From NCBI RefSeq assembly GCF_003577475.1, contig NZ_QPEP01000004.1, forward strand, positions 1-64,000: 64,000 nucleotides of DNA, read 5' to 3'. The stretch comes from Salinibius halmophilus (GTDB lineage Bacteria > Pseudomonadota > Gammaproteobacteria > Pseudomonadales > Natronospirillaceae). Position numbers and translations under genes: made by a program. Under the pieces are notes generated by a model. That model made no database searches, was not told the DNA's origin, and was given only the letters and a program-made list of their open reading frames with translations. Shown in pieces: positions 50,133-58,916 of the stretch. Position 1 is the stretch's first letter, and the number at the start of each line of letters is the position of its first letter.

Positions 50133-51899
50133 ATGTTCGACTGGCTAGTAACAAACTGGGATACAGGCCTCGCGCTACTCAGCTCTGTTCTGTTGCTCGC
50201 TTTAGCAATCAAGTATGGACGCGACCGACAACGCTACAGCGCACTCATCGACAACATTCCCGACCTTGCTTGGGTTAAAGACAAGCAAGGTAGATTTGTT
50301 ATGGTCAACAAAGCCTTTGGCGAGATATGGGGCGTTAGCCCGAAATCCCTCATAGGTAAAACGGATTTTGACCTGTCCAATGATCAAAACGCCAAACAGT
50401 ATCAAATCGACGACCTCAATATTATTCGAACTGGCAATCTAATTCGCCGTGAGTCGAAATCTCCGAACGATCTAACCGGCGATTACCAGTGGATCGACCT
50501 TATCAAAGCGCCAGTGCGGGCACGCAGTGGCAAAATAATTGGTACTGCAGGTTTGGCTCGCGATATCAGTGAGCGCAAACAGGCAGAAGCCAAGCTACAT
50601 TGGCTGGCATGGCACGACAATCTAACGGAACTGTTTAACCGAGCCTATCTTGAAAAGCAGCTCAGCAACTTGTGCGCACGTAACGAAGCTTTTTATCTTT
50701 TTTTAATCGACTTAGATAACTTTAAACGCATCAATGATGCCTTAGGCCATGCTGCCGGGGACGAGGTTATTGTCACCATTGCATCAAGGTTGAAGACGAT
50801 TCCAGGCGAATGCTTCCGTTTAGGTGGTGATGAGTTTGTGATCCTAGCCAAAGCAAGCAATATTGATCATGTGCGACCTCTAATTGCACAAGCCTTTCAG
50901 GCCCCTGTGATTATTCGCAAGCTGCCATTTGATATCGGCTTTACAGCAGGTGAAGTCGCCTTTCCTCAACATGGCGTTAGCGGCCATAGTTTATTGCAAG
51001 CGGCCGACGTGGCACTTTATGAAGGCAAGCGCGCTGGCCGTGGTCAGGTAATGCAGTATCAAGAAGATATGAGCCGCCAAGCCATGCGCCAGCTAGAGCT
51101 TGAACAAGACTTGCGCGAGGCATTGCGCAGCAACCAGTTTCGCTTGGTCTATCAACCTCAGGTGGATGTGCAAAGTGGTCAACTGGTTGGTGTTGAAGCA
51201 TTGATTCGTTGGCGCCATCCAGAGTATGGTGAAATCTCTCCTGGCGAGTTTATTCATTTTGCTGAGCAAACCGGTGTTGTTGCTGATATTGGTAACTGGG
51301 TATTGCGCCAAGCCATTAGCCAAATTAAGCAGTGGTACCAACTAGACCTGCCACTACTAGACGTAGCCGTTAATGCCTCCGTCGTACAGTTTGAACAGCA
51401 CGGATTTGTCGATTCAGTACTCAACATGCTATCGGCGCTGCCCGTTGATGCTGCTGGTAAGTTACATCTAGAGTTAACCGAATCCGTATTAATGAATCAG
51501 CGTGCCCGCAAAGCCATTGGCAAGCTGACACTCGCGGGCGTCCACGTCATTATGGATGATTTTGGCACCGGCTACTCCAACCTATCAATGTTATCCGAGC
51601 TGTCATTAAGCAAAATCAAGTTCGATCGAAGCCTAATTCAGCAGGTAGCGAGCAATGAAGCCAAGGGCAGAATCTGTGCCGCTCTAATGGCCCTCGCACA
51701 AGATTTAGGGCTAACAGTCGTTGCAGAAGGCGTAGAAAGCCAAGCAGATGCCCAGTGGCTTATAGCAAACAACTGTCCACTCGCGCAAGGTTACTTCTTT
51801 TCTAAGCCATTAGAAGTAAAGGAAGTGAATGCGCTGTTGCACTCCACCCCGATTGTATTGCCCCTAACCAATCGCAGCATTGTTTCGAATCTTCACTAG
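50133..51899 (+). CDS. Membrane-anchored PAS-GGDEF-EAL c-di-GMP enzyme
   Basis: A bifunctional c-di-GMP protein of 588 residues. Order: one N-terminal membrane helix (about 11-28), PAS domain (about 35-150, ending ARDISERKQAEAKL), GGDEF domain (about 155-310, DLDNFKRINDALGHAAGDEV and an intact RLGGDEF), EAL domain (about 325-575). EALIRW, NAS, ELTESVL, MDDFGTGYSNLSML, KFDRS and EGVES are all present, so phosphodiesterase activity is likely. The RxxD inhibitory site is absent. GTP at the GGDEF site may instead activate the EAL domain, as known for some relatives. Translation start lies in a stem. Confidence 0.95.
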   Translation: MFDWLVTNWDTGLALLSSVLLLALAIKYGRDRQRYSALIDNIPDLAWVKDKQGRFVMVNKAFGEIWGVSPKSLIGKTDFDLSNDQNAKQYQIDDLNIIRTGNLIRRESKSPNDLTGDYQWIDLIKAPVRARSGKIIGTAGLARDISERKQAEAKLHWLAWHDNLTELFNRAYLEKQLSNLCARNEAFYLFLIDLDNFKRINDALGHAAGDEVIVTIASRLKTIPGECFRLGGDEFVILAKASNIDHVRPLIAQAFQAPVIIRKLPFDIGFTAGEVAFPQHGVSGHSLLQAADVALYEGKRAGRGQVMQYQEDMSRQAMRQLELEQDLREALRSNQFRLVYQPQVDVQSGQLVGVEALIRWRHPEYGEISPGEFIHFAEQTGVVADIGNWVLRQAISQIKQWYQLDLPLLDVAVNASVVQFEQHGFVDSVLNMLSALPVDAAGKLHLELTESVLMNQRARKAIGKLTLAGVHVIMDDFGTGYSNLSMLSELSLSKIKFDRSLIQQVASNEAKGRICAALMALAQDLGLTVVAEGVESQADAQWLIANNCPLAQGYFFSKPLEVKEVNALLHSTPIVLPLTNRSIVSNLH

Positions 51900-51935
51900 C
51901 GCTAGACTGCCGACGGATTTAAACCGAGGAACACC

Positions 51936-52343
51936 ATGAGTAAATCAATTCACGTAGCAGTTGGCGTGATAGCGCGCAATAACCAATACCTAGTTGCAAG
52001 GCGTGCCAAGCACAAACACCAGGGCGGTTGCTGGGAGTTTCCGGGTGGTAAAGTAGAAGCCTCGGAAGCGGTAACCCAGGCACTGACACGCGAGCTTAAA
52101 GAAGAGCTTGCAATCAATGTTGTGGCCAATGACTGTACAAAGTTATGTGATGTAAAACATCAGTACGATGATTTACATGTATGGTTAGACGTTTGGTTAG
52201 TACCTCTTGCTAATGATGAAACCCCTCACGGTGCAGAAGGGCAAGAGGTTCAATGGGTAGACTTACCAACCCTGTTAGCACTTGAGTTTCCCGCTGCAAA
52301 CGCCGAAATCCTTGCGCATTTGCAACAGGCTATGCAGCATTAG
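51936..52343 (+). CDS. mutT: MutT-type Nudix hydrolase (8-oxo-dGTP diphosphatase)
   Basis: Sanitises the nucleotide pool by hydrolysing 8-oxo-dGTP. Nudix box GKVEASEAVTQALTRELKEELAI (about residues 38-60) keeps the REL-x-EE core, but the usual final Gly is Ala. The flanking WEFPGG and 135-residue length match MutT. The MutT-typical neighbours secA/argJ are absent. Its stop overlaps that of convergent trhP by four bases. A GAGGAA ribosome site precedes the ATG. Confidence 0.9.
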   Translation: MSKSIHVAVGVIARNNQYLVARRAKHKHQGGCWEFPGGKVEASEAVTQALTRELKEELAINVVANDCTKLCDVKHQYDDLHVWLDVWLVPLANDETPHGAEGQEVQWVDLPTLLALEFPAANAEILAHLQQAMQH

Positions 52344-53701
52344 AAATTACGCATCAGCAAGGAGAACTCATCCGCTTGCACATCTTCGTCGAGTGTAATC
52401 GTCATTTCATGGCCTGACCCTGGCGCAACGTCTGTTGTGCCTTTCATCTTCTTGCTGTACAGAGATTTTAAGGTGAAACGTTTATTACCAGCCGGTGTCA
52501 TAAGCTCTAACTCATCTCCCACTTGGAAGCGATTTTTCACCGCCACAGTAAGTTTGTTAGCACTTGGCTGATCTAATACTTCGGCTACAAACTGCTGCTG
52601 GCTTGCCTTTGAGCTACCGTAATCATAGTTTTGATACGCATCATGCGTATGACGTCGGTAGAAACCTTCGGTGTAACCACGGTTTGCCAAGTTCTCAAGC
52701 TCTCCTAGCAGGCTAGGGTCAAACGGTCGCCCCGCTACCGCATCGTCTATGGCGCGCCGATAGGCCTGGGCGGTGCGAGCCACGTAGTAGTGCGACTTGG
52801 TGCGACCTTCAATTTTTAACGAGTGCACACCCATTTTGGTTAAACGCTCAACATGCTCCACTGCGCGCAGGTCTTTTGAGTTCATAATATAGGTGCCATG
52901 CTCATCTTCAAAAGCAGGCATTAACTCACCGGGGCGCGTTGCTTCTTCTAGCAAGAAGGTTTTACTCGTTGGTGCACCGGCACCCAGGGTAGCATTATCG
53001 GAGGCAATCTTATTTTGTGCTGGCGTCCAAATACCAGGCTCAACCGGCACCAAATCACCACTGTCATCTTCTTTGGCTTCATGTGCTTGGTAACCCCAGC
53101 GACAGGCATTCGTGCAAGTTCCCTGGTTTGGGTCACGGCGGTTCATATAACCAGATAACAAGCAACGTCCAGAGTAAGCAATACACAGTGCACCATGAAC
53201 AAAGACTTCCAACTCCATTTCTGGACATTCTTTGTGCACATCTTCAATTTCGTCCAGCGATAGCTCACGCGATAAAATAATGCGTTCTATGCCTTGTTTA
53301 TGCCAAAACTTGGCCGCGGCAAAGTTGACCACATTCGATTGCACCGACAAGTGCACAGGCATATCCGGCCAGCGCTCACGCACCATCATAATCAGACCTG
53401 GATCAGACATAATGAGCGCATCTGGGTTCATCTCGATGATTGGCTCAATATCACGGTAGAACGTACGTACTTTACCGTTGTGGGGGGCAATATTGGCGGC
53501 AACGTAAAACTGCTTGCCTTGCTGATGCGCTTCTTCAATCCCTAATGCTAGGTTCTCATGGGTAAAATCATTGTTGCGCACGCGCAGGCTATAACGTGGC
53601 TGACCGGCATAAACAGCATCAGCGCCGTAGGCATAGGCGTAGCGCATGTTCTTAAGCGTTCCCGCAGGGGACAATAGTTCAGGTGCGGTCAATTGAGTCA
53701 C
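52340..53701 (-). CDS. trhP: tRNA 5-hydroxyuridine synthase TrhP (YegQ, U32 family)
   Basis: Prephenate-dependent 5-hydroxylation of wobble uridine 34, an early step to cmo5U. YAYGADAVYAGQPRYSLR, the U32 signature ELEVFVHGALCIAYSGRCLLSGYMNRRDPNQGTC split across the centre (about residues 160-195, cysteines for an Fe-S cluster) and LKIEGRTKSHYYVA are diagnostic. The 453 residues match E. coli YegQ. It has its own promoter (TATAAT at 53739-53734) and is downstream of the hydrolase operon. Confidence 0.95.
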   Translation of the reverse strand: MTQLTAPELLSPAGTLKNMRYAYAYGADAVYAGQPRYSLRVRNNDFTHENLALGIEEAHQQGKQFYVAANIAPHNGKVRTFYRDIEPIIEMNPDALIMSDPGLIMMVRERWPDMPVHLSVQSNVVNFAAAKFWHKQGIERIILSRELSLDEIEDVHKECPEMELEVFVHGALCIAYSGRCLLSGYMNRRDPNQGTCTNACRWGYQAHEAKEDDSGDLVPVEPGIWTPAQNKIASDNATLGAGAPTSKTFLLEEATRPGELMPAFEDEHGTYIMNSKDLRAVEHVERLTKMGVHSLKIEGRTKSHYYVARTAQAYRRAIDDAVAGRPFDPSLLGELENLANRGYTEGFYRRHTHDAYQNYDYGSSKASQQQFVAEVLDQPSANKLTVAVKNRFQVGDELELMTPAGNKRFTLKSLYSKKMKGTTDVAPGSGHEMTITLDEDVQADEFSLLMRNF

Positions 53702-53733
53702 GGCAGAAAACCCTAGTTAGCAAATATGCCGCA

Positions 53734-53761
53734 ATTATACTCAGCTCGCCAACAAGACCAA
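53734..53761 (-). promoter_or_regulatory. Promoter of trhP
   Basis: Minus-strand -10 TATAAT (53739-53734), perfect, with a weak -35 TTGGTC (53761-53756) at 16 bases. Confidence 0.55.
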
Positions 53762-53774
53762 TACCCATGCACTT

Positions 53775-53800
53775 ATTGTGACAATTATTATTGCCACAAT
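53775..53800 (-). terminator. Hairpin at the end of the hydrolase operon
   Basis: ATTGTGACAAT (53775-53785) and ATTGCCACAAT (53790-53800) are complementary with one mismatch around TATT; the hydrolase stop codon lies in the stem or loop. No U-run follows on the minus strand, so it may be a 3' stabiliser rather than a terminator. Confidence 0.45.
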
Positions 53801-54609
53801 TGCGCAAAACGCTGTAATTGATGCTGTACCCATTTGGTTGTAGATGGGTTGCAGAAGTCTCCTGCCAGTACGTGCTGGTTGTCACTGTTTGCTGGCTGAA
53901 ACCAGGTGACCTGCATCGGTGCCTGCTTTGCCCGCTGTAACTGTTTAAGCACAGCGTAGGGGTTAATCACATTGTCGTGCTCATTTACGGCAACAAAAAT
54001 GGGTCGAGTTAGGTCACTGACGTTTGCCGCTCGCGCCCACATAATCGCCTGATTCATTTCAAACAATACGGTACTCGGGTAAGGGAGTGCCCAGTAGCGC
54101 TCACCCACCTCGTCTGCTGGTTTGAGCTCACCATGCTGGGCACCATAGAGCTTGGGCAGCCAGCGGCGGGCGGCGGGTAAATTCATTAATCGCCAGTATT
54201 TATTGCGCGGGGCAAAATTTGGCGACAGCATCGCAACCCCAGCAATACTTGCCTGATATCTAGTAATAAGGGGCCACAGCAATGTGGCACCGGTCGAGGA
54301 TGCCAACAACCAAATGGTTTGTCCGCGCGCCACTAAAAAATCCAACGCGTTAATCACAGCCGCCTGCCAATCATTTGCGGTAGCAGTTGCTAGAAAAGCG
54401 CCATCCGATCCATGCCCTGGCAAGCGCAACTTCAACAAGCTTGCATTAAGCGAAGCGGCAAAATACTCAGGGATTGGGTCAAGTTCGGCTGGCGTGGCAC
54501 TGAGGCCATGCACAAAGAGCACAGTGTTATTGCTTTGGCGATCGAACCAAAGCGTACGTTTACGGGGGTGAATCTGGTGCTCATCCAGCGAATCAACTTG
54601 CTCAATCAT
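53788..54609 (-). CDS. Alpha/beta hydrolase (esterase/lipase-like)
   Basis: Alpha/beta-hydrolase fold, cytosolic, 273 residues; substrate unknown. VLFVHGLSATPAEL is the oxyanion loop, LASSTGATL (about residues 100-108) the nucleophile elbow, where Ser-x-Gly survives but the leading Gly is Ala/Ser, VNEHDNVINP the acid, and SDNQHVLAG the catalytic histidine. Resembles carboxylesterase/monoglyceride lipase types. Last gene of a three-gene leftward operon, its ATGA overlapping the GTPase stop. Confidence 0.85.
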   Translation of the reverse strand: MIEQVDSLDEHQIHPRKRTLWFDRQSNNTVLFVHGLSATPAELDPIPEYFAASLNASLLKLRLPGHGSDGAFLATATANDWQAAVINALDFLVARGQTIWLLASSTGATLLWPLITRYQASIAGVAMLSPNFAPRNKYWRLMNLPAARRWLPKLYGAQHGELKPADEVGERYWALPYPSTVLFEMNQAIMWARAANVSDLTRPIFVAVNEHDNVINPYAVLKQLQRAKQAPMQVTWFQPANSDNQHVLAGDFCNPSTTKWVQHQLQRFAQLWQ

Positions 54610-55991
54610 GAAAGCTCAGACCTCACTTTTTCAAATAGAGCCAAAATCTGCTCAGCTAATTCAGCTTGTTGTTTGTCGGCCAATGGCGCTTGTTGCATTT
54701 TGGCAAACAGGCGCAACCACTGCCCTTGTTCTTTTAGCGACAACTTTTGCCACAGCTGCGATTGCATATCCTGCAACACAATGCGATCTCTCTGAGCGTG
54801 AGTACGCTGGTCGACGGCTAGCCAAACCACCAGGGCGCGCGCCAGCAATACAAAGCCAAAGTTGGCGTGTTTAACCGGCCCGCATTGCCAACTTTCTTTT
54901 GAACCCAGCAACTGCTTCGCCCATCCTAACTTGGCCAGCTTTCGGTCGGCCCAAAATGCACCGGCACTGGCTACGCCAGCGCCAGTTACTGTGCCCATTA
55001 GCAAAGAAGTGCCACCAACGGCTAAATCTAGCGCACCGCCGGCCAGCGCACCGGAGGCACCCGCGGCTAACCATAGCTGCTTACGACTGAGCCCCCAAAG
55101 CTGCCATGCCTGCTGATTAAACAAGTCATCTTCGGGTAAGCTTAGCTGATCTATTGATAGATCTAGTTCGCTAAACCGATACGCCGAGGCAATATTATGC
55201 CAACAGGCTTGCTCTTGCTGGGCCAGCTGGCTTAACAGGCGCTTTTCTGCCGCCGTGCGGGCCAAATCGCCCTGACCAATAACACTAACCTTGAATGATA
55301 AGCTTTGGTTTAACAGCCGTGCAATCCAGCCAGCGGCCTCTAACGCCCTGCTCTGGCGGGCTGCAGCCAACACGGCTTGCAGGTCTTGTAATTGGTGCTG
55401 CCACTGGGGCGCTAAAATTGAAAACGCATTAAATAGCTGCATGCGCGTGTTAAAACCACTTGCTAATGGGTTAAATACGCGTACCACCTGAAACTGTTGA
55501 TTCAACACCTGCTGCCATTGCGCCACATGGCGGTCGCTGCCTATGGGGTTGATCACCGCCATGCGTGGCGCGCTCGTCCAACGCAGAAGTTCCATTTCAG
55601 GTGCATACACTTCTTCGTAAGGTCGCCCACCATCAACCACATATAAAATGCCAGCACCGTCCACAATGGGCGCCAACAATGCTGCTTCGTCGGGGAACTG
55701 TTGGCACAAATTAATATCGGCTAAAAACGATTGAATCGCGTTAGGGCGCTGATCAAGTGGCAGCTCGTCACCACCGAGCATTTCTAACAAGCGTCGGGCG
55801 CGCTGAAAACCTGGGGTGTCGACCAAGGTTAAATAGGGCGTATCGGCGACCGACAAATTAAACGGTTCCGCCACCTCAGTGGTACCCGACACTGGACTTA
55901 TGGCGATGCGCTCATCCTCAGTAAGGGTTGCTACCAGGCTAGATTTGCCACGATTGGGGTGGCCTACAATGGCCAGCTTTGGCAAGTTCAT
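54606..55991 (-). CDS. GTPase with DUF3482 domain
   Basis: A predicted TRAFAC GTPase of about 461 residues and unknown role. GHPNRGKSSL (about residues 10-19) is the P-loop and LVDTPGF (about 54-60) is G3; the expected N/TKxD is replaced by NPIGSD. The C-terminal DUF3482 region has a hydrophobic glycine/alanine-rich stretch (about 310-345), likely a membrane hairpin. I start at ATG 55991 (MNLPKLAIVG), whose ATGA overlaps the stop of the DUF2868 gene. The DUF2868-DUF3482 pair recurs in gammaproteobacteria as far as I recall. Confidence 0.85.
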   Translation of the reverse strand: MNLPKLAIVGHPNRGKSSLVATLTEDERIAISPVSGTTEVAEPFNLSVADTPYLTLVDTPGFQRARRLLEMLGGDELPLDQRPNAIQSFLADINLCQQFPDEAALLAPIVDGAGILYVVDGGRPYEEVYAPEMELLRWTSAPRMAVINPIGSDRHVAQWQQVLNQQFQVVRVFNPLASGFNTRMQLFNAFSILAPQWQHQLQDLQAVLAAARQSRALEAAGWIARLLNQSLSFKVSVIGQGDLARTAAEKRLLSQLAQQEQACWHNIASAYRFSELDLSIDQLSLPEDDLFNQQAWQLWGLSRKQLWLAAGASGALAGGALDLAVGGTSLLMGTVTGAGVASAGAFWADRKLAKLGWAKQLLGSKESWQCGPVKHANFGFVLLARALVVWLAVDQRTHAQRDRIVLQDMQSQLWQKLSLKEQGQWLRLFAKMQQAPLADKQQAELAEQILALFEKVRSELS

Positions 55992-57088
55992 TTCTGCTCC
56001 ACTTGCCATGTTGGCAAATACCGAGATAAAAATTGCTGCCAGCTTAGCAGATCACTTTGATTGTCAACTGAATGTAGCACCAGCCAGCCAAATTCTTGCG
56101 AATTAACAATATCTGCAAGCTCTGCCGTTGGCGTTGTGTGCGCCAGCACATTAACTGCTACAGGGCTACTTGTATTGGTAAGCAATTCGCAGGCTTGTGC
56201 AAACGGCAGCGTGGCTAGGTCATCAGGTTTGCCCATACGCCAATAAAAATGTGTCACATCACCAGAGAGAAAACCGCGAGCTGGCTGCTCTAGCATAGGC
56301 TGTGATACTTGCACACTTGCTGCTTGCTGAAGCTCCTGACGCTGAAGATGCTGATGCACAGGACCTGCTTCTAGCGCTTTAAGCGAGCGTTTTATCAGCC
56401 ACTGATAACGTAAACAATCGATTAGCCTTGGCAGCCATACCCACACCACCATGCTCAGCAATAGAAATGACCACCACTGCCGAGTTGCCAGCGCACTCAC
56501 TAAATCACCACCTTGGCGGTAGATTTGACTATCTACCAAAAGCTGATTAGATACCGTCGCACTGGGTACCAGCCATTGCCAAGGCAGGCTTAAAAAGTTG
56601 AGTGCCGAGAGTAATACTTGGTTTGGCTCCAATAATGTTGATCGCCAAACAAAGGTAATATCCGTGACCAAGAGCCAGAATATGAAAGTAATTAGTGCTG
56701 ACGTAGTAGAGAACAATTGAACTTGCGCCCACCAACTACGCGAGACCAACCAATGTTGCTGCCAAGGCGCCCCGCCTGTGCGCTTTGGCATCATCCAACT
56801 AAAAACTTTCACTAACCATGGTAAAACGACGGTGGCAGCTAAAAACACCATCACGTTAACTGTCTGCTCACTGTTCACCAACAACAGGCCGGTGATGAAA
56901 GAGGCGCCTAGCATTGCGCCCAACACCAATGCTAGCCAGGTTGCGTAGTCCAACCACGCGAGTTTTGGCAAGGCTGCCAGCGCTAGCTCTGAGCGCTTCT
57001 CGCGCCAATACTGACCTGCCGGCGCAATACCCACCTGCTCCTCAAGCCACTTAGCTTCAACCAGTTTACGAACCTGCGACATGAACAA
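55988..57088 (-). CDS. DUF2868 membrane protein
   Basis: Unknown function. A cytosolic N-terminal segment of about 45 residues precedes roughly five membrane helices (about 47-70, 76-96, 125-148, 165-185, 213-232) and a soluble C-terminal domain (about 245-366). First gene of the DUF2868-GTPase-hydrolase operon; the next gene overlaps its stop by ATGA. The start may be ATG 57088 or 57082 (MSQVRKLV). Physical partnership with the GTPase is suggested by coupling and co-occurrence only. Confidence 0.85.
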   Translation of the reverse strand: MFMSQVRKLVEAKWLEEQVGIAPAGQYWREKRSELALAALPKLAWLDYATWLALVLGAMLGASFITGLLLVNSEQTVNVMVFLAATVVLPWLVKVFSWMMPKRTGGAPWQQHWLVSRSWWAQVQLFSTTSALITFIFWLLVTDITFVWRSTLLEPNQVLLSALNFLSLPWQWLVPSATVSNQLLVDSQIYRQGGDLVSALATRQWWSFLLLSMVVWVWLPRLIDCLRYQWLIKRSLKALEAGPVHQHLQRQELQQAASVQVSQPMLEQPARGFLSGDVTHFYWRMGKPDDLATLPFAQACELLTNTSSPVAVNVLAHTTPTAELADIVNSQEFGWLVLHSVDNQSDLLSWQQFLSRYLPTWQVEQK

Positions 57089-57225
57089 CCTAAATAACCT
57101 GACACAAAATTTTAACCATACTGCGCCACGCTGTAGAAAAAATGAACTAATCTAATAAGCGATGGGCAGCGCCGCTGCTGGGAATTTACCCTATTTCCAC
57201 TTAAATATATGCAAAGGAATCTACC

Positions 57226-57540
57226 ATGCCTGTAGCAAAACGATACCTAAAGTCTAAACCGGTGGCGAAATGCACCTTTAAACTCCCCAAAGATGCAGCC
57301 CCAAGCGCACAAGCGGTGATGATCGTTGGGGACTTTACCGACTGGCTTGAAAAGCCAATTGAAATGAAGAAGTTAAAGTCGGGTGATTTTAAAGCCGAAC
57401 TAGATATCGAGGTAGGCAAAGAATATCAGTATCGCTACTTAATCGACGGCGAAACCTGGGAAAACGACTGGGAAGCCGATGCCTATGCACAGGTACCGGA
57501 ACTAGGTGTAGAAAACTCAGTGTTACAGCTAACGCAATAA
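57226..57540 (+). CDS. Stand-alone CBM48 / AMPK-type glycogen-binding domain protein
   Basis: A 104-residue protein that is essentially one isoamylase N-terminal (CBM48) domain. AVMIVGDFTDWLEKPIEMKK and YQYRYLIDGETWENDWEADAYAQ carry the tryptophans and lysines that bind alpha-glucans in AMPK beta. No enzyme domain is attached. It probably binds glycogen or regulates an enzyme; malQ is 37 kb away. An AAAGGAA site precedes the ATG. Convergent with ribE over a shared terminator. Confidence 0.85.
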   Translation: MPVAKRYLKSKPVAKCTFKLPKDAAPSAQAVMIVGDFTDWLEKPIEMKKLKSGDFKAELDIEVGKEYQYRYLIDGETWENDWEADAYAQVPELGVENSVLQLTQ

Positions 57541-57546
57541 AAATGA

Positions 57547-57570
57547 AAACGCCACCTAAGGGTGGCGTTT
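57547..57570. terminator. Bidirectional intrinsic terminator between the CBM48 gene and ribE
   Basis: AAACGCCACC (57547-57556) pairs with GGTGGCGTTT (57561-57570) around TAAG. A-rich on one side and T-rich on the other, serving both convergent genes. Confidence 0.8.
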
Positions 57571-57591
57571 GCTTCTAAGAGTTTGGATCAA

Positions 57592-58206
57592 CTAGCCTTT
57601 TTGATTGCTCATGTAGCGCTTTACTGTGTCAACAATGGCTTGCGTTTGGGCGTCCACCTCTAGGTTGATTCGATCGCCCACTTTTTTGAAACCAAAAACT
57701 GTGCGAGACAGTGTTTCAGGGATTAAGTGGATATCAAAGCTGTCCTCTCGAACTTCGCCGACGGTGAGTGAACAGCCATCCAGGCCAATAAAGCCCTTCG
57801 GCAATACGTACTCTTTCACTTGCTCTGGCAATGATAAGCGCCAACAAACTTTTTGCGCCTGATTCTCGATTGCGAGCACTTCGCAGGTTGTTGCGATATG
57901 CCCAGAGATAATATGACCACCAATTTCAGCACCAACGGTAAAGGAGCGCTCTACATTTACCGAGTCACCGACTTCGAGCTGCCCTAGGTTAGTCAGTGAC
58001 AACGACTCGGCAATCACATCAAAACAAACGCGACTGTCATCAATTTGCTCCACAACCGTTAAGCAGCAGCCATTGATCGCAATACTGGCGCCCAGCTCAA
58101 TATTGCCTTGAGCGATACTCGGTAAGGCAATCGTTAAACGTTTTAACGATTCAACCTGCTCTATTTGCTCAACTTTAGCTAAGCCCTTCACAATACCTGT
58201 AAACAT
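57592..58206 (-). CDS. ribE: Riboflavin synthase (alpha subunit)
   Basis: Dismutates two 6,7-dimethyl-8-ribityllumazine to riboflavin. Two lumazine-binding repeats: MFTGIVKGLAKVE with INGCCLTV (about residues 1-90) and GGHIISGHI with LDGCSLTVGEV (about 95-190). 204 residues is standard. It is not with ribD/ribBA/ribH here and no FMN riboswitch precedes it; the gene immediately upstream (four bases away) is a DUF2185 protein. Confidence 0.95.
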   Translation of the reverse strand: MFTGIVKGLAKVEQIEQVESLKRLTIALPSIAQGNIELGASIAINGCCLTVVEQIDDSRVCFDVIAESLSLTNLGQLEVGDSVNVERSFTVGAEIGGHIISGHIATTCEVLAIENQAQKVCWRLSLPEQVKEYVLPKGFIGLDGCSLTVGEVREDSFDIHLIPETLSRTVFGFKKVGDRINLEVDAQTQAIVDTVKRYMSNQKG

Positions 58207-58209
58207 AAT

Positions 58210-58524
58210 CTAGTCCGGAATTCGATAGTCTGTTACCTGAACCCACTGGTCACCTGCTCGCTCCCACACGGTTCCAACCTCCGAGCACATCAACAGCTCG
58301 GCAATGCTTGGTTCGATACGCGCCATACTCTCTAGTGGTGCAACACAAGCAGCGTGTTCCTGCTCTAAAAACTCATCCGTTTCAAACCCAGAATAAAATC
58401 GAAAGCCAGTATCGTTTTGATGCTCGGGGTGATCACGATAGAAAAAGCGAATAGGCATCGGCCGCTCACTTAAAATCATACTAGACGCTAAACATAAATA
58501 TCCGCTGTCAACCAACATCGTCAT
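58210..58524 (-). CDS. DUF2185-like protein
   Basis: A 104-residue soluble protein. VDSGYLCLASSMIL, then PIRFFYRDHP, TGFRFYSGFETDEFL and a C-terminal ALL-type IEPSIAELLMCSEVGTVWER follow the DUF2185 pattern (GWRFLSGDEDEEY in the family). Some DUF2185 proteins are immunity factors against toxins; no toxin gene is present here, so that role is not supported. The start is uncertain between ATG 58524, ATG 58518 and GTG 58533. Likely co-transcribed with ribE. Confidence 0.75.
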   Translation of the reverse strand: MTMLVDSGYLCLASSMILSERPMPIRFFYRDHPEHQNDTGFRFYSGFETDEFLEQEHAACVAPLESMARIEPSIAELLMCSEVGTVWERAGDQWVQVTDYRIPD

Positions 58525-58916
58525 CGCGTGCACACCATAGCGTTAAATGAAAGGGGCGCGAATTATAGGGAGGGAATTGCAGCTTGACTACTCCCTGTTC
58601 AGGCGAGGTTACGGCTTTTTTTTAGTGAACAGTGTAAAGTAGTAAAACTTCGAGATAGGAAACAATAACTTAGCATCAATGATAGGTTTTTGTTTCAAAA
58701 TGTAACTTTGCAATACAAAGATCTCATATGACGACAAATTCCCTTCGATGGTGGCCCATTTTTCTCAAAACCATGATAGACTGCGCCGCCGATCGGGATC
58801 CAGATTATTTGGCTTTCGTATTGTCAAATAATAAATTAGCGCTAGTCTTAACCTCAGTAAGGAAAATCTAAGGATGACTGGCGACTCGGTCGTACAGGCA
58901 GAGAGAGAGGGTATTA
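58525..58916 (+). other. Long intergenic region between DUF2185 and the small coiled-coil gene
   Basis: About 390 bases with promoters for the divergent genes. A weak candidate for the rightward gene is -35 TTGGCT with -10 TAAATT at 17 bases, near 58809-58840. A 24-codon ORF starts at ATG 58874 and ends inside the next gene (58948). No RNA gene recognised. Confidence 0.4.
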
